Positions 13,748 through 21,852 of a stretch of 26,154 bases of DNA are shown one piece after another. The stretch's first letter is position 1; each line of letters opens with the position of its first letter. The position numbers and the translations under genes were made by a program. The notes below the pieces were generated by a model. It was not told where the DNA came from. It made no database searches and saw only the letters and a list, made by a program, of their open reading frames with translations. The stretch is taken from contig CAYJJQ010000014.1 of the NCBI GenBank assembly GCA_964370545.1, forward strand, positions 1 through 26,154. Direction: 5' to 3'. The stretch is from CAKOSP01 sp964370545 (GTDB lineage: Bacteria; Bacillota_I; Bacilli_A; RF39; UBA660).

Positions 13748-14284
13748 ATGACTAAAGTACAAAAATATTTAATTTTAGGAGTACCTCTTTTATTTTTATT
13801 TGGTGCTCTTTTTCATTTCATTTATGATTTAACTAATCAGAATATTATAATAGGTTTTATATCTCCAGTAAATGAAAGTATATGGGAACATACTAAAATG
13901 GTTCTAGTACCTTTAATAATTTATTATTTAATTTATTATTTTAAAAATAAAGAAAATTTAGATAAAAACAATTGGTTTTATGCCTTATTAATTTCTCTTG
14001 TAGTATCAATTTTATCTATTCCGCTACTATATTATTTTTATGCAGAAGGCTTAGGTATTCACTCGCTAGTGCTGGATATTACAAATTTATTTATATCGCT
14101 ATTAATAGGTCAATTAATTGCAGCTCATATATATGAGTATAAAAAAAATAATGTGAATTACATTATTTCAATTATTTTTATATTTTCTATCTTTATTATT
14201 TACATGACATTTACTTTGTATCCACCAAAGCTACCTATATTTTATGATAAAAACGATCAAATTTATGGTATTAATACTGATTAA
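13748..14284 (+). CDS. DUF6512-like integral membrane protein
   Basis: A 178-residue protein with five or more hydrophobic helices and short loops. LFHFIYDLTNQN followed by ISPVNESIWEHTKMVLVPL matches the signature I recall for DUF6512, a family of unknown function. Start ATG 13748 follows AGGTGAAAG. The last 14 bases overlap the 3' end of the convergent nitroreductase gene, and its terminator lies inside that gene. Confidence 0.72.
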   Translation: MTKVQKYLILGVPLLFLFGALFHFIYDLTNQNIIIGFISPVNESIWEHTKMVLVPLIIYYLIYYFKNKENLDKNNWFYALLISLVVSILSIPLLYYFYAEGLGIHSLVLDITNLFISLLIGQLIAAHIYEYKKNNVNYIISIIFIFSIFIIYMTFTLYPPKLPIFYDKNDQIYGINTD

Positions 14285-14759
14285 AATGAATTATATATTT
14301 ATTGAATAATTCATTTTTATCTTTAGTTTTATCTGTATAACCTAAAGATATTATAGAAAATATTCTTAATTCATTTGGAATACGAAGAAGATTACGAACG
14401 TAGTCTTCTTTTTCTTTTTTAGGAGCAACACCTATCCAACAACTACCTACATTATAACTTGTAGCAGAAAGCAAAATATTTTGCGTTGCTGCTGCTAAAT
14501 CTTGTTGCCAGTATTCAGTTTCTTCTTTACCTATCACAATTATAGCTTTATTTGCTTTTTCTAACATAAAACTATATTCAGTAGTTTTAGATAATTCACT
14601 TAGTATTTTTTTATCATCTATAACTATAAATTCCCAAGCTTTTTTATTCATAGCTGAAGGTGCATTCATAGCTGCTTTTAACATATCATTTATGATATCT
14701 TCTGAAATTTCTTTATCATTATAACTTCTAATACTTCTTCTTTTAAATATTTCTTCCAA
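14271..14759 (-). CDS. Nitroreductase-family flavoprotein
   Basis: A 162-residue FMN-dependent oxidoreductase. The N-terminal RRSIRSYNDKEI is the FMN phosphate-binding motif of the family; APSAMNKKAWEFIVID is the next conserved block, and SCWIGVAP with IISLGY marks the C-terminal flavin region. It is a compact member, as others run to about 200 residues. The natural substrate cannot be told from sequence. The start is TTG 14759, one base after the yugP-like stop codon, with AAGGAAGAG upstream, so it is translated as the last gene of the cysS unit. Its 3' end overlaps the convergent DUF6512-like gene. Confidence 0.85.
   Translation of the reverse strand: MEEIFKRRSIRSYNDKEISEDIINDMLKAAMNAPSAMNKKAWEFIVIDDKKILSELSKTTEYSFMLEKANKAIIVIGKEETEYWQQDLAAATQNILLSATSYNVGSCWIGVAPKKEKEDYVRNLLRIPNELRIFSIISLGYTDKTKDKNELFNKYIIHFNQY
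14283..14322 (+). terminator. Terminator of the DUF6512-like gene, inside the nitroreductase coding region
   Basis: AAAATGAATTAT (14283-14294) pairs perfectly with ATAATTCATTTT (14306-14317) across an 11-base loop and runs into Ts. The stem codes for the last residues of the nitroreductase on the other strand. Confidence 0.75.
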
Positions 14760-14760
14760 G

Positions 14761-15429
14761 TTAATCTCTTCCTTCAGCTATAGATAAAAGTCTAAGAATT
14801 TGAAGCGCTGATGCTAGTACTCCCGCTACATATGTCATAGCAGCAGCTCCAAGCATTGCGCTTATACCTTTTGAATCACTTTCATCAACTATACCAATTT
14901 TAGCTAACTCTTCTTTAGCTCTTCTTGAAGCATCAAATTCTACAGGTAATGTAACTACTTGAAAAACAAGCCCAAAAGCAGTTAAGAAAATACCTAAATA
15001 AACTACATCTAGTAATTGAGCTAAAAATCCTATTAAAATGATAATATAAGATAATTTAGTTGCTATATTTACTATTGGAAATATAAATGATCTTATTTTC
15101 ATAAATATATAATTTTCTTTATCTTGTATAGCGTGCCCTACTTCATGGGCCGCTATGGCAATTGAAGCAATACTTTCACCATTATAAATATCAGATGATA
15201 ATCTCACTACTTTTCTAGTAGGATCATAATGGTCAGATAAAGTACCTTTAGTTTCAACAACATATATATTTTCAAGCCCATTAGCTTTTAATATTTTTTG
15301 TGCAACTTCAAGTCCGCTTATACCTTTATTATTTTTTTCTTTCTTATATTTACTATAACTACTACTTACTTTTATTTGTGCAATTAAAGGTATTATTATA
15401 ATTAAAATTATTAATATTAAGTTATCCAT
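14761..15429 (-). CDS. Zinc metallopeptidase of the YugP family (PF04298)
   Basis: A 222-residue membrane protein. An N-terminal helix (residues 2-19) is followed by a segment with DHYDPTRKVVRLSSDIY and the zinc motif H95-E-V-G-H99 with a downstream helix. Hydrophobic segments at about 107-150 and a small-residue-rich C-terminal helix pair anchor it. The family pattern VEFDASRRA is present. The physiological substrate is unknown. Its start codon overlaps the end of cysS by eight bases, and the nitroreductase follows one base after its stop. Confidence 0.9.
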   Translation of the reverse strand: MDNLILIILIIIIPLIAQIKVSSSYSKYKKEKNNKGISGLEVAQKILKANGLENIYVVETKGTLSDHYDPTRKVVRLSSDIYNGESIASIAIAAHEVGHAIQDKENYIFMKIRSFIFPIVNIATKLSYIIILIGFLAQLLDVVYLGIFLTAFGLVFQVVTLPVEFDASRRAKEELAKIGIVDESDSKGISAMLGAAAMTYVAGVLASALQILRLLSIAEGRD

Positions 15430-16813
15430 TATTTACCTCAAACACCGTCCCTTCTCTTGTATCTTTTAATACAATATTTTGTTTAAGTAATTCTTCTCTT
15501 ATTTCATCAGCTAAGGCAAAATCTTTATTTTGTTTAGCAATATTTCTTTTTTCTATCATTTCATTAACATAGTTTTCGTCTATATTTATTTCTTCTTCTT
15601 TAATTAAATCTAGCGATAAAACTAAGTCAAAGCATTTTATTAATTCTAGTTTTGTAAAATCATCCATATCAGCTTTAAGTACATCATAAAGTAAGGTTAT
15701 CATACTTGCAGTATTTAAATCATCTTTAATATATTCGATAAATTTATTTTCAAACTGATTAAATTTATCTTTTTCCATATATCCTTCAGTAGATAAATTC
15801 TTGATTTTATTTTTTAATTTCTTATAAGAATTTTCTGCTCCATCTAATGCTTCATAAGAAAAAGTTAATTGATTTCTATAATGACTCATTAAACAAAATA
15901 ATCTATAAGATAGCGGATTATAACCTTTTTTTTCTAAAGTTGACACTGTTAAAGTATCACCTTTACTTTTACTCATTTTTCCAGTAGCGTCATTTAAATA
16001 CTCTCCATGAATCCAATATTTACACCACTGATGTCCTAAATAGGCTTCTGACTGCACTATTTCATTAGTATGATGAGGAAATATGTTATCAACTCCACCA
16101 CAATGTATATCTAAGTATTCTCCTAAATATTTCACAGATATTCCAGTACACTCTATGTGCCAACCTGGATATCCATAACCAAATGGAGAATTCCATTTTA
16201 ATTCTTGATCATCAAATTTAGATTTAGTGAACCATAAAACAAAATCAGTTTTATTTTTTTTATTTTCATCTAGACTTACTGAATCACGAGCACCGTCAAG
16301 CATTTCATTTGCATCATGATTAGTCAAAGAATAGTAATCTTTAGTTTTACTAGTGTCAAAGTAAATATTACCTCCACTAGCATATGCATAGCCTTTATCA
16401 ATTAATTTCTCTATGATCATAATATATTCTGCTATGTTATCCGTTGCATTACTTATTATTTCTGGTTTTTTTATATTAAGTTTATCACAATCTTTAAAAA
16501 ATTCATCTGTATAATATTTGGCAATATCTAAAACGCTTTTATTTTCTTTTTTAGCACTACTTAACATTTTATCTTCGCCATCATCAGCATCTCCAGATAA
16601 ATGACCTACATCTGTAATATTCATACCCCTAGTAACATTATATCCTAAATATAATAATCCTTTTTCAAGAATATCTTCCATTATATAAGTTCTTAAATTA
16701 CCTATATGGGCATAGTGATACACAGTTGGACCACATGTATACATTTTAACGTTTTTTTCATCCCATGGAATAAATTCTTCAATTTTTCTAGTTAAAGTAT
16801 TATATAATTTCAT
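15422..16813 (-). CDS. cysS: Cysteinyl-tRNA synthetase
   Basis: Charges tRNA-Cys in the cytoplasm. At 463 residues it is full length. CGPTVYHYAHIGNLRT contains the zinc-binding cysteine and the HIGH-type motif; WHIECTGIS and HHTNE supply the other zinc ligands and cysteine-recognition residues; KMSKSKGD is the class I signature loop; NIAKQNKDFALADEIREEL is the C-terminal anticodon-side helix. Start ATG 16813 follows AAAGGAGCTG. The leader is short and has no T-box structure, so tRNA-sensing control is not indicated. It is the first gene of the cysS-yugP-nitroreductase unit. Confidence 0.97.
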   Translation of the reverse strand: MKLYNTLTRKIEEFIPWDEKNVKMYTCGPTVYHYAHIGNLRTYIMEDILEKGLLYLGYNVTRGMNITDVGHLSGDADDGEDKMLSSAKKENKSVLDIAKYYTDEFFKDCDKLNIKKPEIISNATDNIAEYIMIIEKLIDKGYAYASGGNIYFDTSKTKDYYSLTNHDANEMLDGARDSVSLDENKKNKTDFVLWFTKSKFDDQELKWNSPFGYGYPGWHIECTGISVKYLGEYLDIHCGGVDNIFPHHTNEIVQSEAYLGHQWCKYWIHGEYLNDATGKMSKSKGDTLTVSTLEKKGYNPLSYRLFCLMSHYRNQLTFSYEALDGAENSYKKLKNKIKNLSTEGYMEKDKFNQFENKFIEYIKDDLNTASMITLLYDVLKADMDDFTKLELIKCFDLVLSLDLIKEEEINIDENYVNEMIEKRNIAKQNKDFALADEIREELLKQNIVLKDTREGTVFEVNNG

Positions 16814-16839
16814 ATTACTTCAGCTCCTTTTGTAAATTA

Positions 16840-16848
16840 ATTATAGCA
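16840..16848 (-). promoter_or_regulatory. Extended -10 promoter of cysS
   Basis: Minus-strand TGC-TATAAT about 26 bases before the ATG; no clear -35. Confidence 0.55.
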
Positions 16849-16880
16849 TATTTTACTTTAAATTACCTTAAATCCTTATG

Positions 16881-16910
16881 AAAAAAAAGAAAAGCATATT
16901 ACTTTTCTTT
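16881..16910 (-). terminator. Terminator of lgt-trxB
   Basis: AAAGAAAAG and CTTTTCTTT pair around a seven-base loop, with further Ts on the minus strand. It overlaps the trxB stop codon. Confidence 0.75.
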
Positions 16911-17793
16911 ACATTTTATTCATTTTAGAAATTGCTAGAGCTCCTTCTGATGCAGCATTAATTAACTGATATATTTCTTTTTCTATTATATCACCCACTG
17001 CATATAAACCTTTTATACTTGTTTCATAATTTTCATTTACTTTAATATATCCTCTATCATTAAGTACATTAAAATCTTTTACTAAATCATTTGAAGGCGT
17101 AAAACCAATATATATAAATATAGCTGAAGTATTAATTACTTTATCGCTTTTTAAATTAACACTAACTATTTTATCATCTTCTAAATTAATATTTGTTATT
17201 TCATCTTGATAAATTATTTCAACATTATTTTTTTCATTTAATTCTTCTATCAAATGCTTTTTAGCACTAAATTTATCTCTTTTAACTATCATAGTTATTT
17301 TTTTAGCAATGCTTGATAAGTAATTAGTTTCTTGAACAGCACTACTACCTCCACCTACTACAACTATCTCTTTATCTTTATATAACGCTCCATCACATAA
17401 TGCACATGTTGAGATACCTTTTCCTAACAATTTTTCTTCTTCAGGAAGTCCTAGTAATAAAGGTTTTCTACCTGTTGCCAACAACACATTTTTTGTTTGA
17501 TATTCACTAGTAGATGTTATTACTTTAAACATATCATTTTCTTTTATTATGCTTTTTACACTATCGATTTTATAATCTATTTCTGCAGTAGTTACTTGAT
17601 TAAATAAATCCATTGCAAAATCAGGTCCTTTTATATTAGCTTTTCCTGGAAAGTTTTGAATTTCATCAATAGTATTTAAAACTCCTCCTGGCATTCTTCC
17701 TTCTAACATTAAAAATTTCATATTAGCTTGCTTAGCATATAAACCTGCGGATATACCAGATATACCCATTCCTATTATAATTACATCATACAT
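16909..17793 (-). CDS. trxB: Thioredoxin-reductase-like flavoprotein
   Basis: A 294-residue low-molecular-weight thioredoxin reductase-type protein. The FAD site is GMGISG (residues 8-13); the redox pair is C130-A-L-C133; the second nucleotide site is GGGSSA (147-152); GLYAVGDI and a C-terminal ASEGALAIS close the FAD domain. Two departures from the NADPH-dependent enzyme are visible: GGGDSA is GGGSSA, and the HRRxxxR phosphate-binding motif reads VKRDKFS, losing the histidine and the last arginine. Another donor (NADH, or ferredoxin as in the clostridial enzymes) is therefore possible. No thioredoxin gene lies nearby. The start is ATG 17793 after AAGGAG, 11 bases behind lgt. Confidence 0.88.
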   Translation of the reverse strand: MYDVIIIGMGISGISAGLYAKQANMKFLMLEGRMPGGVLNTIDEIQNFPGKANIKGPDFAMDLFNQVTTAEIDYKIDSVKSIIKENDMFKVITSTSEYQTKNVLLATGRKPLLLGLPEEEKLLGKGISTCALCDGALYKDKEIVVVGGGSSAVQETNYLSSIAKKITMIVKRDKFSAKKHLIEELNEKNNVEIIYQDEITNINLEDDKIVSVNLKSDKVINTSAIFIYIGFTPSNDLVKDFNVLNDRGYIKVNENYETSIKGLYAVGDIIEKEIYQLINAASEGALAISKMNKM

Positions 17794-17804
17794 ATTTTTT
17801 CTCC

Positions 17805-18617
17805 TTAATATATTGTTTGGCCTTCTTCACCATTATATAAATTTTCAAATTTACCTTTACGGCTTAATATCATTGTAATAACAACACCAGCTATAATCAT
17901 AATTACTGATACTATTTGAGCTACTCTAATGCCCCCTAAAAGTAAAGCATCATAATCTCTCATTGATTCAAGCAAGAATCTTCCTACTCCATACCAAATC
18001 ATATAAATAGAAATCATTTGCCCTGTTTTAATATATTTTATTCTTCTAACAATTATTAATACTATAAAACCTAATAAGCACCATAAAGATTCATAAAAAA
18101 ATGTTGGATGATAATAGTTTTCATTAATATACATTCCATCAATAATAAATTCCGGAATATATAAATTTTTCAAGTTTTCATAAGTAGTAATAGATCCATA
18201 AGCTTCACTATTAAAAAAATTACCCCATCTACCTATAGCCTGAGCAAGTAAAAGTGCTGGAGCTATTATATCAATAACTTTTACAGCTTTAACATTATAA
18301 CTTTTACAATATATTAATATAGTTATTAAACCAGCTATAATCCCACCATGTATAGCAAGACCACCATTCCAGATTTCTAATATACTTAGTAAATTATCTT
18401 TATATAAGGAAAAATTAAATATTACATAATAAGTTCTAGCTCCTATGAATCCAAAAATAATTGTCCAAAAAGCCAAATTAAATAAAAAATCTTTACTATA
18501 ATTAAATCTCTTTCCTTCTCTTAAAATTAAAAATATAGCACTAATAACACCTAGTAATATAAATATTGAGTACCACATTATTTCAAATGAGCCTACTCTA
18601 AAAAATATTGGATCCAT
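17805..18617 (-). CDS. lgt: Prolipoprotein diacylglyceryl transferase
   Basis: Membrane enzyme that transfers diacylglycerol from phosphatidylglycerol to the cysteine of lipoprotein precursors, the first step of lipoprotein maturation. At 270 residues it is full length. GGLAIHGG, the Lgt signature AIGRWGNFFNSEAYG (about residues 127-141) and the C-terminal GVGRFLLESMRD are all present, with about seven hydrophobic helices. Start ATG 18617 lies behind AAAGG, from a good promoter. It is co-transcribed with trxB. Its substrate phosphatidylglycerol would come from the PgsA-like product encoded at 12561. Confidence 0.96.
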   Translation of the reverse strand: MDPIFFRVGSFEIMWYSIFILLGVISAIFLILREGKRFNYSKDFLFNLAFWTIIFGFIGARTYYVIFNFSLYKDNLLSILEIWNGGLAIHGGIIAGLITILIYCKSYNVKAVKVIDIIAPALLLAQAIGRWGNFFNSEAYGSITTYENLKNLYIPEFIIDGMYINENYYHPTFFYESLWCLLGFIVLIIVRRIKYIKTGQMISIYMIWYGVGRFLLESMRDYDALLLGGIRVAQIVSVIMIIAGVVITMILSRKGKFENLYNGEEGQTIY

Positions 18618-18640
18618 ATTATCACTAACCTTTCTTAATA

Positions 18641-18669
18641 ATTATATATTTTTTTATATTAAAAAGCAA
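18641..18669 (-). promoter_or_regulatory. Promoter of lgt-trxB
   Basis: Minus-strand TTGCTT (18669-18664), 17 bases, then TATAAT (18646-18641). Confidence 0.7.
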
Positions 18670-18674
18670 ATAAA

Positions 18675-18696
18675 AGATATTACTAATGTAATATCT
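18675..18696 (-). terminator. Terminator of the uvrA unit
   Basis: AGATATTAC, loop, GTAATATCT: a perfect 9-bp stem followed on the minus strand by TTTATTTGCTTTTT. It overlaps the stop codon of the 81-residue gene. Confidence 0.8.
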
Positions 18697-18940
18697 ATTT
18701 TTTAAAAGTATTTTCTAATTCTTGAAATTGCGGAAAAGTATTCATTATTTCAAAAAATGATCTTCTAAACGCTAAATCATTTTTTAAAGTTCCGACTAAT
18801 TGATTTCTAAAATTAACGTCTACTCCATATCTTGCTACCACTAATTCTCTGTCAAATGCATTGTTTGCAAGTAATGTTAAATCAATTATTTTACCATTAG
18901 GATTTTTAACTCTATCTTCATAACTTCTAATTACTCCCAT
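18695..18940 (-). CDS. Unrecognised 81-residue protein coupled to uvrA
   Basis: Not recognised. A small, soluble, mostly helical protein with many charged residues (NNAFDRELVVARYGVDVNFRN is characteristic) and no cysteine, signal or membrane segment. Its ATG (18940) directly follows the uvrA TAA, and its ribosome binding site AGAAAGGTGAT lies in the last uvrA codons, so it is translationally coupled to uvrA. A link to excision repair is possible but rests on position only. Confidence 0.75.
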   Translation of the reverse strand: MGVIRSYEDRVKNPNGKIIDLTLLANNAFDRELVVARYGVDVNFRNQLVGTLKNDLAFRRSFFEIMNTFPQFQELENTFKK

Positions 18941-21742
18941 TTAAATCACCTTTCTTAAAAACTCACCAGTATAAGAATTTTCTAATTTAGCAATTAATTC
19001 AGGTGTTCCTTCGCCTATAATTGTTCCACCTTTATTACCACCTTCTGGTCCTAAATCAATTATATGATCTGCTTGTTTAATGACATCTAAATTATGTTCT
19101 ATTACCAGTACTGTATCTCCATTATCTGCTATTTTATTTAAAATTACAAGTAATTTTTTTATATCTGCTGAGTGTAACCCAGTTGTTGGTTCATCTAAAA
19201 TGAATAACGATTTACCTGTTGGTTTCTTTTGAAGTTCCTTAGCTAGTTTAACCCTTCCTGCTTCTCCTCCAGATAACGTTGGTGCACTTTGACCAAGTTT
19301 CATATAAGATAAACCTACTTCGTCTAATACTTTTAATTTATTATATACTTTAGGAACATTTTCAAAAAATCTTAAAGCTTCACTTACTCTTAATTCTAAA
19401 ACTTCATAAATATTTTTACCTTTATATTTAACTTCTAAAGTTTCTAAATTGTATCTTTTCCCCTCACATACATCACATGGTACATATACATCTGGAAGGA
19501 AATGCATTTCTATTTTTTTAACACCATCTCCCCAACAAGATTCACAACGTCCACCTTTTACATTAAATGAAAATCTACCGGAACTGTAACCTTTCATTTT
19601 AGCTTCTTTCATTTGAGCGAATAAATTTCTTATTTCATCAAATACCCCTGTATATGTTGCAGGATTACTTCTAGGAGTTCTACCTATTGCTTCCTGGCTT
19701 ATCATAACTATTTTATCAATTAATTCTTTGTTTTTTATTTCTTTTACTTTACCAGGTATTTCTTTGGACTTATATAATTCATTTTTTAAATTTTTATATA
19801 CTATTTCATTAACCAAACTTGATTTACCTGATCCTGAAACTCCTGTAACGCACACAAATTTACCTAAAGGAATATCAACATTAACATTTTTCAAATTGTT
19901 AACATCAGCTCCAATAATTTTCAGTTTCTTTCCATTACCTTTTCTTCTTTTTTTAGGAACTTCAATATATTCTTTTCCACTTAAGTATCTACCTGTTATG
20001 CTTTCATCATTTTGCATTACTTCTTCTGGAGTTCCTGCCGCTACAATATGGCCTCCAAATTCTCCTGCTCCTGGTCCAATATCAACTAAAAAATCTGCTT
20101 CCATCATTGTATCGATATCATGCTCTACAACTACTAATGTATTTCCTAAATCTCTCATTTGTTTTAATGATGTTATCAGTTTTTCATTATCTTTTTGATG
20201 CAGTCCAATACTTGGTTCATCAAGAACATATAATACGCCAGTTAATCTTGAACCTATTTGAGTAGCAAGTCTAATTCTTTGAGACTCTCCCCCTGATAAA
20301 GTACCTGCACTTCTAGCAAGAGTTAAATAAGATAATCCAACATTTACTAAAAAGCTTAATCTTTCTTTAATTTCTTTTAATACTAAGTTGCTAATTTCAA
20401 GTTCAATTTCACTTAATTTAATTTCATTAAAAAATTGATGTAATTCTTCTATAGACATAATACATAAATCATAAATATTTTTATTGTTAATAAATACAGA
20501 TAGTACTCCCGGCATTAATCTTTTTCCATTACATACATCACATGTTGATTCATACATATATCCATCTAACCATTCGCGTATCCAAGTGCTGCTTGTTTCA
20601 ATATATCTTCTTTCTAAATTATTTATTATACCTTCATATTTAGAATAAGTTTTTCTAGTACCACCATTTTTAGATGTATAATTAAATTCTAATTCTTCAT
20701 CTAAACCATATAAAATTATATTTAAATCTTCTTTGGTCATTTTATTTACAGGTTTATTTAAATCTATATTTTTCTCTTTTGCAACAGTTCTAATCATAGT
20801 ATAAAATGTGTTATTTTCTTCGCTATTAAGAACTACTATTGCACCTTCATTAACACTTTTATTTTTATCTGGAATTAACAAATCAACATTAATTCTTTGT
20901 GCAAAACCAAGGCCCTTACATTCAGGACATGCGCCAAAAGGCGAATTAAACGAAAACATTCTTGGTTCAAGTTTAGGACTTGAATAATTACACTTAGGGC
21001 AAGCATAATCTTCACTCATTAAAAGTTCTTCTTCATCGTATGATATTAATACTTTTCCACCAGCCATTTTAGCACTAGTTTCTAAAGCTTCAAATATTCT
21101 TCCTCTTTCACTAACATCAACTGTTATTTTATCAATAATTACATCTATATTATCTTTTTTATTTTTTTCAAATGTTATATTGTCTGTTAATCTATAAATA
21201 TCTTTACCAACTCTGATTTTAGAAAAACCTTTTTGAATTAATTTTTCTATTAATTCTTTATGAGTACCTTTTTCATTTCTTACTACAGGAGCCATAATTG
21301 TAATACTCTTATTTTCTAACAGTAATACCTTATTAGTCATCTCTTCTATTGATTGTGCAAATATCGGTTCATTATGATTAGGACAATATACAACACCTAT
21401 TCTAGCATATAGTAATCTTAAATAATCATATATTTCTGTTATAGTTCCTACTGTTGACCTTGGATTTTTATTTGTTGTTTTTTGATCAATAGATATACTT
21501 GGACTTAACCCTTCAATAGAATCTACATCAGGTTTCGAACTCATGCCAATAAATTGTCTAGCGTATGCAGACAAACTTTCAACATATCTTCTATTTCCTT
21601 CAGCATATACTGTATCAAAAGCTAAACTACTTTTTCCAGAACCAGATACACCAGTCATTACTATTAATTTATTTTTAGGTAAATCTAAAGAAACATTTTT
21701 TAAGTTATTTTCTCTAGCCCCCTTTATTTTAATATGATCCAT
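18941..21742 (-). CDS. uvrA: Excinuclease ABC subunit A
   Basis: DNA-damage sensor of nucleotide excision repair; a dimeric ABC-type ATPase that loads UvrB. At 933 residues it is full length. Two Walker A sites are GVSGSGKSS (one near the N-terminus, one near residue 640). Two ABC signatures read LSGGESQRIRLA and LSGGEAGRVKLA, each followed by a LDEPS/T-type Walker B. Zinc cysteine pairs CPKCNY...CPECKG and CESCWGDG...CDVCEG are present. ATG 21742 is chosen over an in-frame GTG at 21751 because AAGGA lies ten bases before the ATG and only one before the GTG. The 81-residue gene follows directly. Confidence 0.97.
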   Translation of the reverse strand: MDHIKIKGARENNLKNVSLDLPKNKLIVMTGVSGSGKSSLAFDTVYAEGNRRYVESLSAYARQFIGMSSKPDVDSIEGLSPSISIDQKTTNKNPRSTVGTITEIYDYLRLLYARIGVVYCPNHNEPIFAQSIEEMTNKVLLLENKSITIMAPVVRNEKGTHKELIEKLIQKGFSKIRVGKDIYRLTDNITFEKNKKDNIDVIIDKITVDVSERGRIFEALETSAKMAGGKVLISYDEEELLMSEDYACPKCNYSSPKLEPRMFSFNSPFGACPECKGLGFAQRINVDLLIPDKNKSVNEGAIVVLNSEENNTFYTMIRTVAKEKNIDLNKPVNKMTKEDLNIILYGLDEELEFNYTSKNGGTRKTYSKYEGIINNLERRYIETSSTWIREWLDGYMYESTCDVCNGKRLMPGVLSVFINNKNIYDLCIMSIEELHQFFNEIKLSEIELEISNLVLKEIKERLSFLVNVGLSYLTLARSAGTLSGGESQRIRLATQIGSRLTGVLYVLDEPSIGLHQKDNEKLITSLKQMRDLGNTLVVVEHDIDTMMEADFLVDIGPGAGEFGGHIVAAGTPEEVMQNDESITGRYLSGKEYIEVPKKRRKGNGKKLKIIGADVNNLKNVNVDIPLGKFVCVTGVSGSGKSSLVNEIVYKNLKNELYKSKEIPGKVKEIKNKELIDKIVMISQEAIGRTPRSNPATYTGVFDEIRNLFAQMKEAKMKGYSSGRFSFNVKGGRCESCWGDGVKKIEMHFLPDVYVPCDVCEGKRYNLETLEVKYKGKNIYEVLELRVSEALRFFENVPKVYNKLKVLDEVGLSYMKLGQSAPTLSGGEAGRVKLAKELQKKPTGKSLFILDEPTTGLHSADIKKLLVILNKIADNGDTVLVIEHNLDVIKQADHIIDLGPEGGNKGGTIIGEGTPELIAKLENSYTGEFLRKVI

Positions 21743-21766
21743 AAACAACACTTCCTTGCACTAGTT

Positions 21767-21775
21767 ATTTTACCA
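21767..21775 (-). promoter_or_regulatory. Extended -10 promoter of uvrA
   Basis: Minus-strand TGG-TAAAAT about 24 bases before the ATG, with no clear -35. No LexA-like box was seen. Confidence 0.5.
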
Positions 21776-21819
21776 CATTTATATGAAAAATACACCTAAT
21801 AAAATCACTCTTTTAATTT

Positions 21820-21837
21820 GTAATAATATATTATTAC
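21820..21837. promoter_or_regulatory. 18-bp perfect palindrome at the importer promoter
   Basis: GTAATAATATATTATTAC reads the same on both strands. It lies immediately before the ribosome binding site of the binding-protein gene and covers the likely -10 (TATTAT, 21829-21834). Its 13-base core TAATATATTATTA recurs at 25469-25481, before the permease gene. Confidence 0.5.
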
Positions 21838-21852
21838 TAGGGAGGAAAAATT

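Noticed and set aside
16814..16908. T-box riboswitch upstream of cysS
   Set aside because: Fewer than 100 bases separate cysS from trxB and they are occupied by a terminator and a promoter; there is no room for a T-box and no T-box sequence.
19728..20198. 156-residue open frame opposite uvrA
   Set aside because: Antisense shadow of a highly conserved gene, with no ribosome binding site. The same applies to 7733-7951, 21543-21737, 22176-22388 and 22831-23043.
21752..21852. SOS (LexA) operator controlling uvrA
   Set aside because: No GAAC-N4-GTTC-like box is visible here or in the uvrB upstream region.
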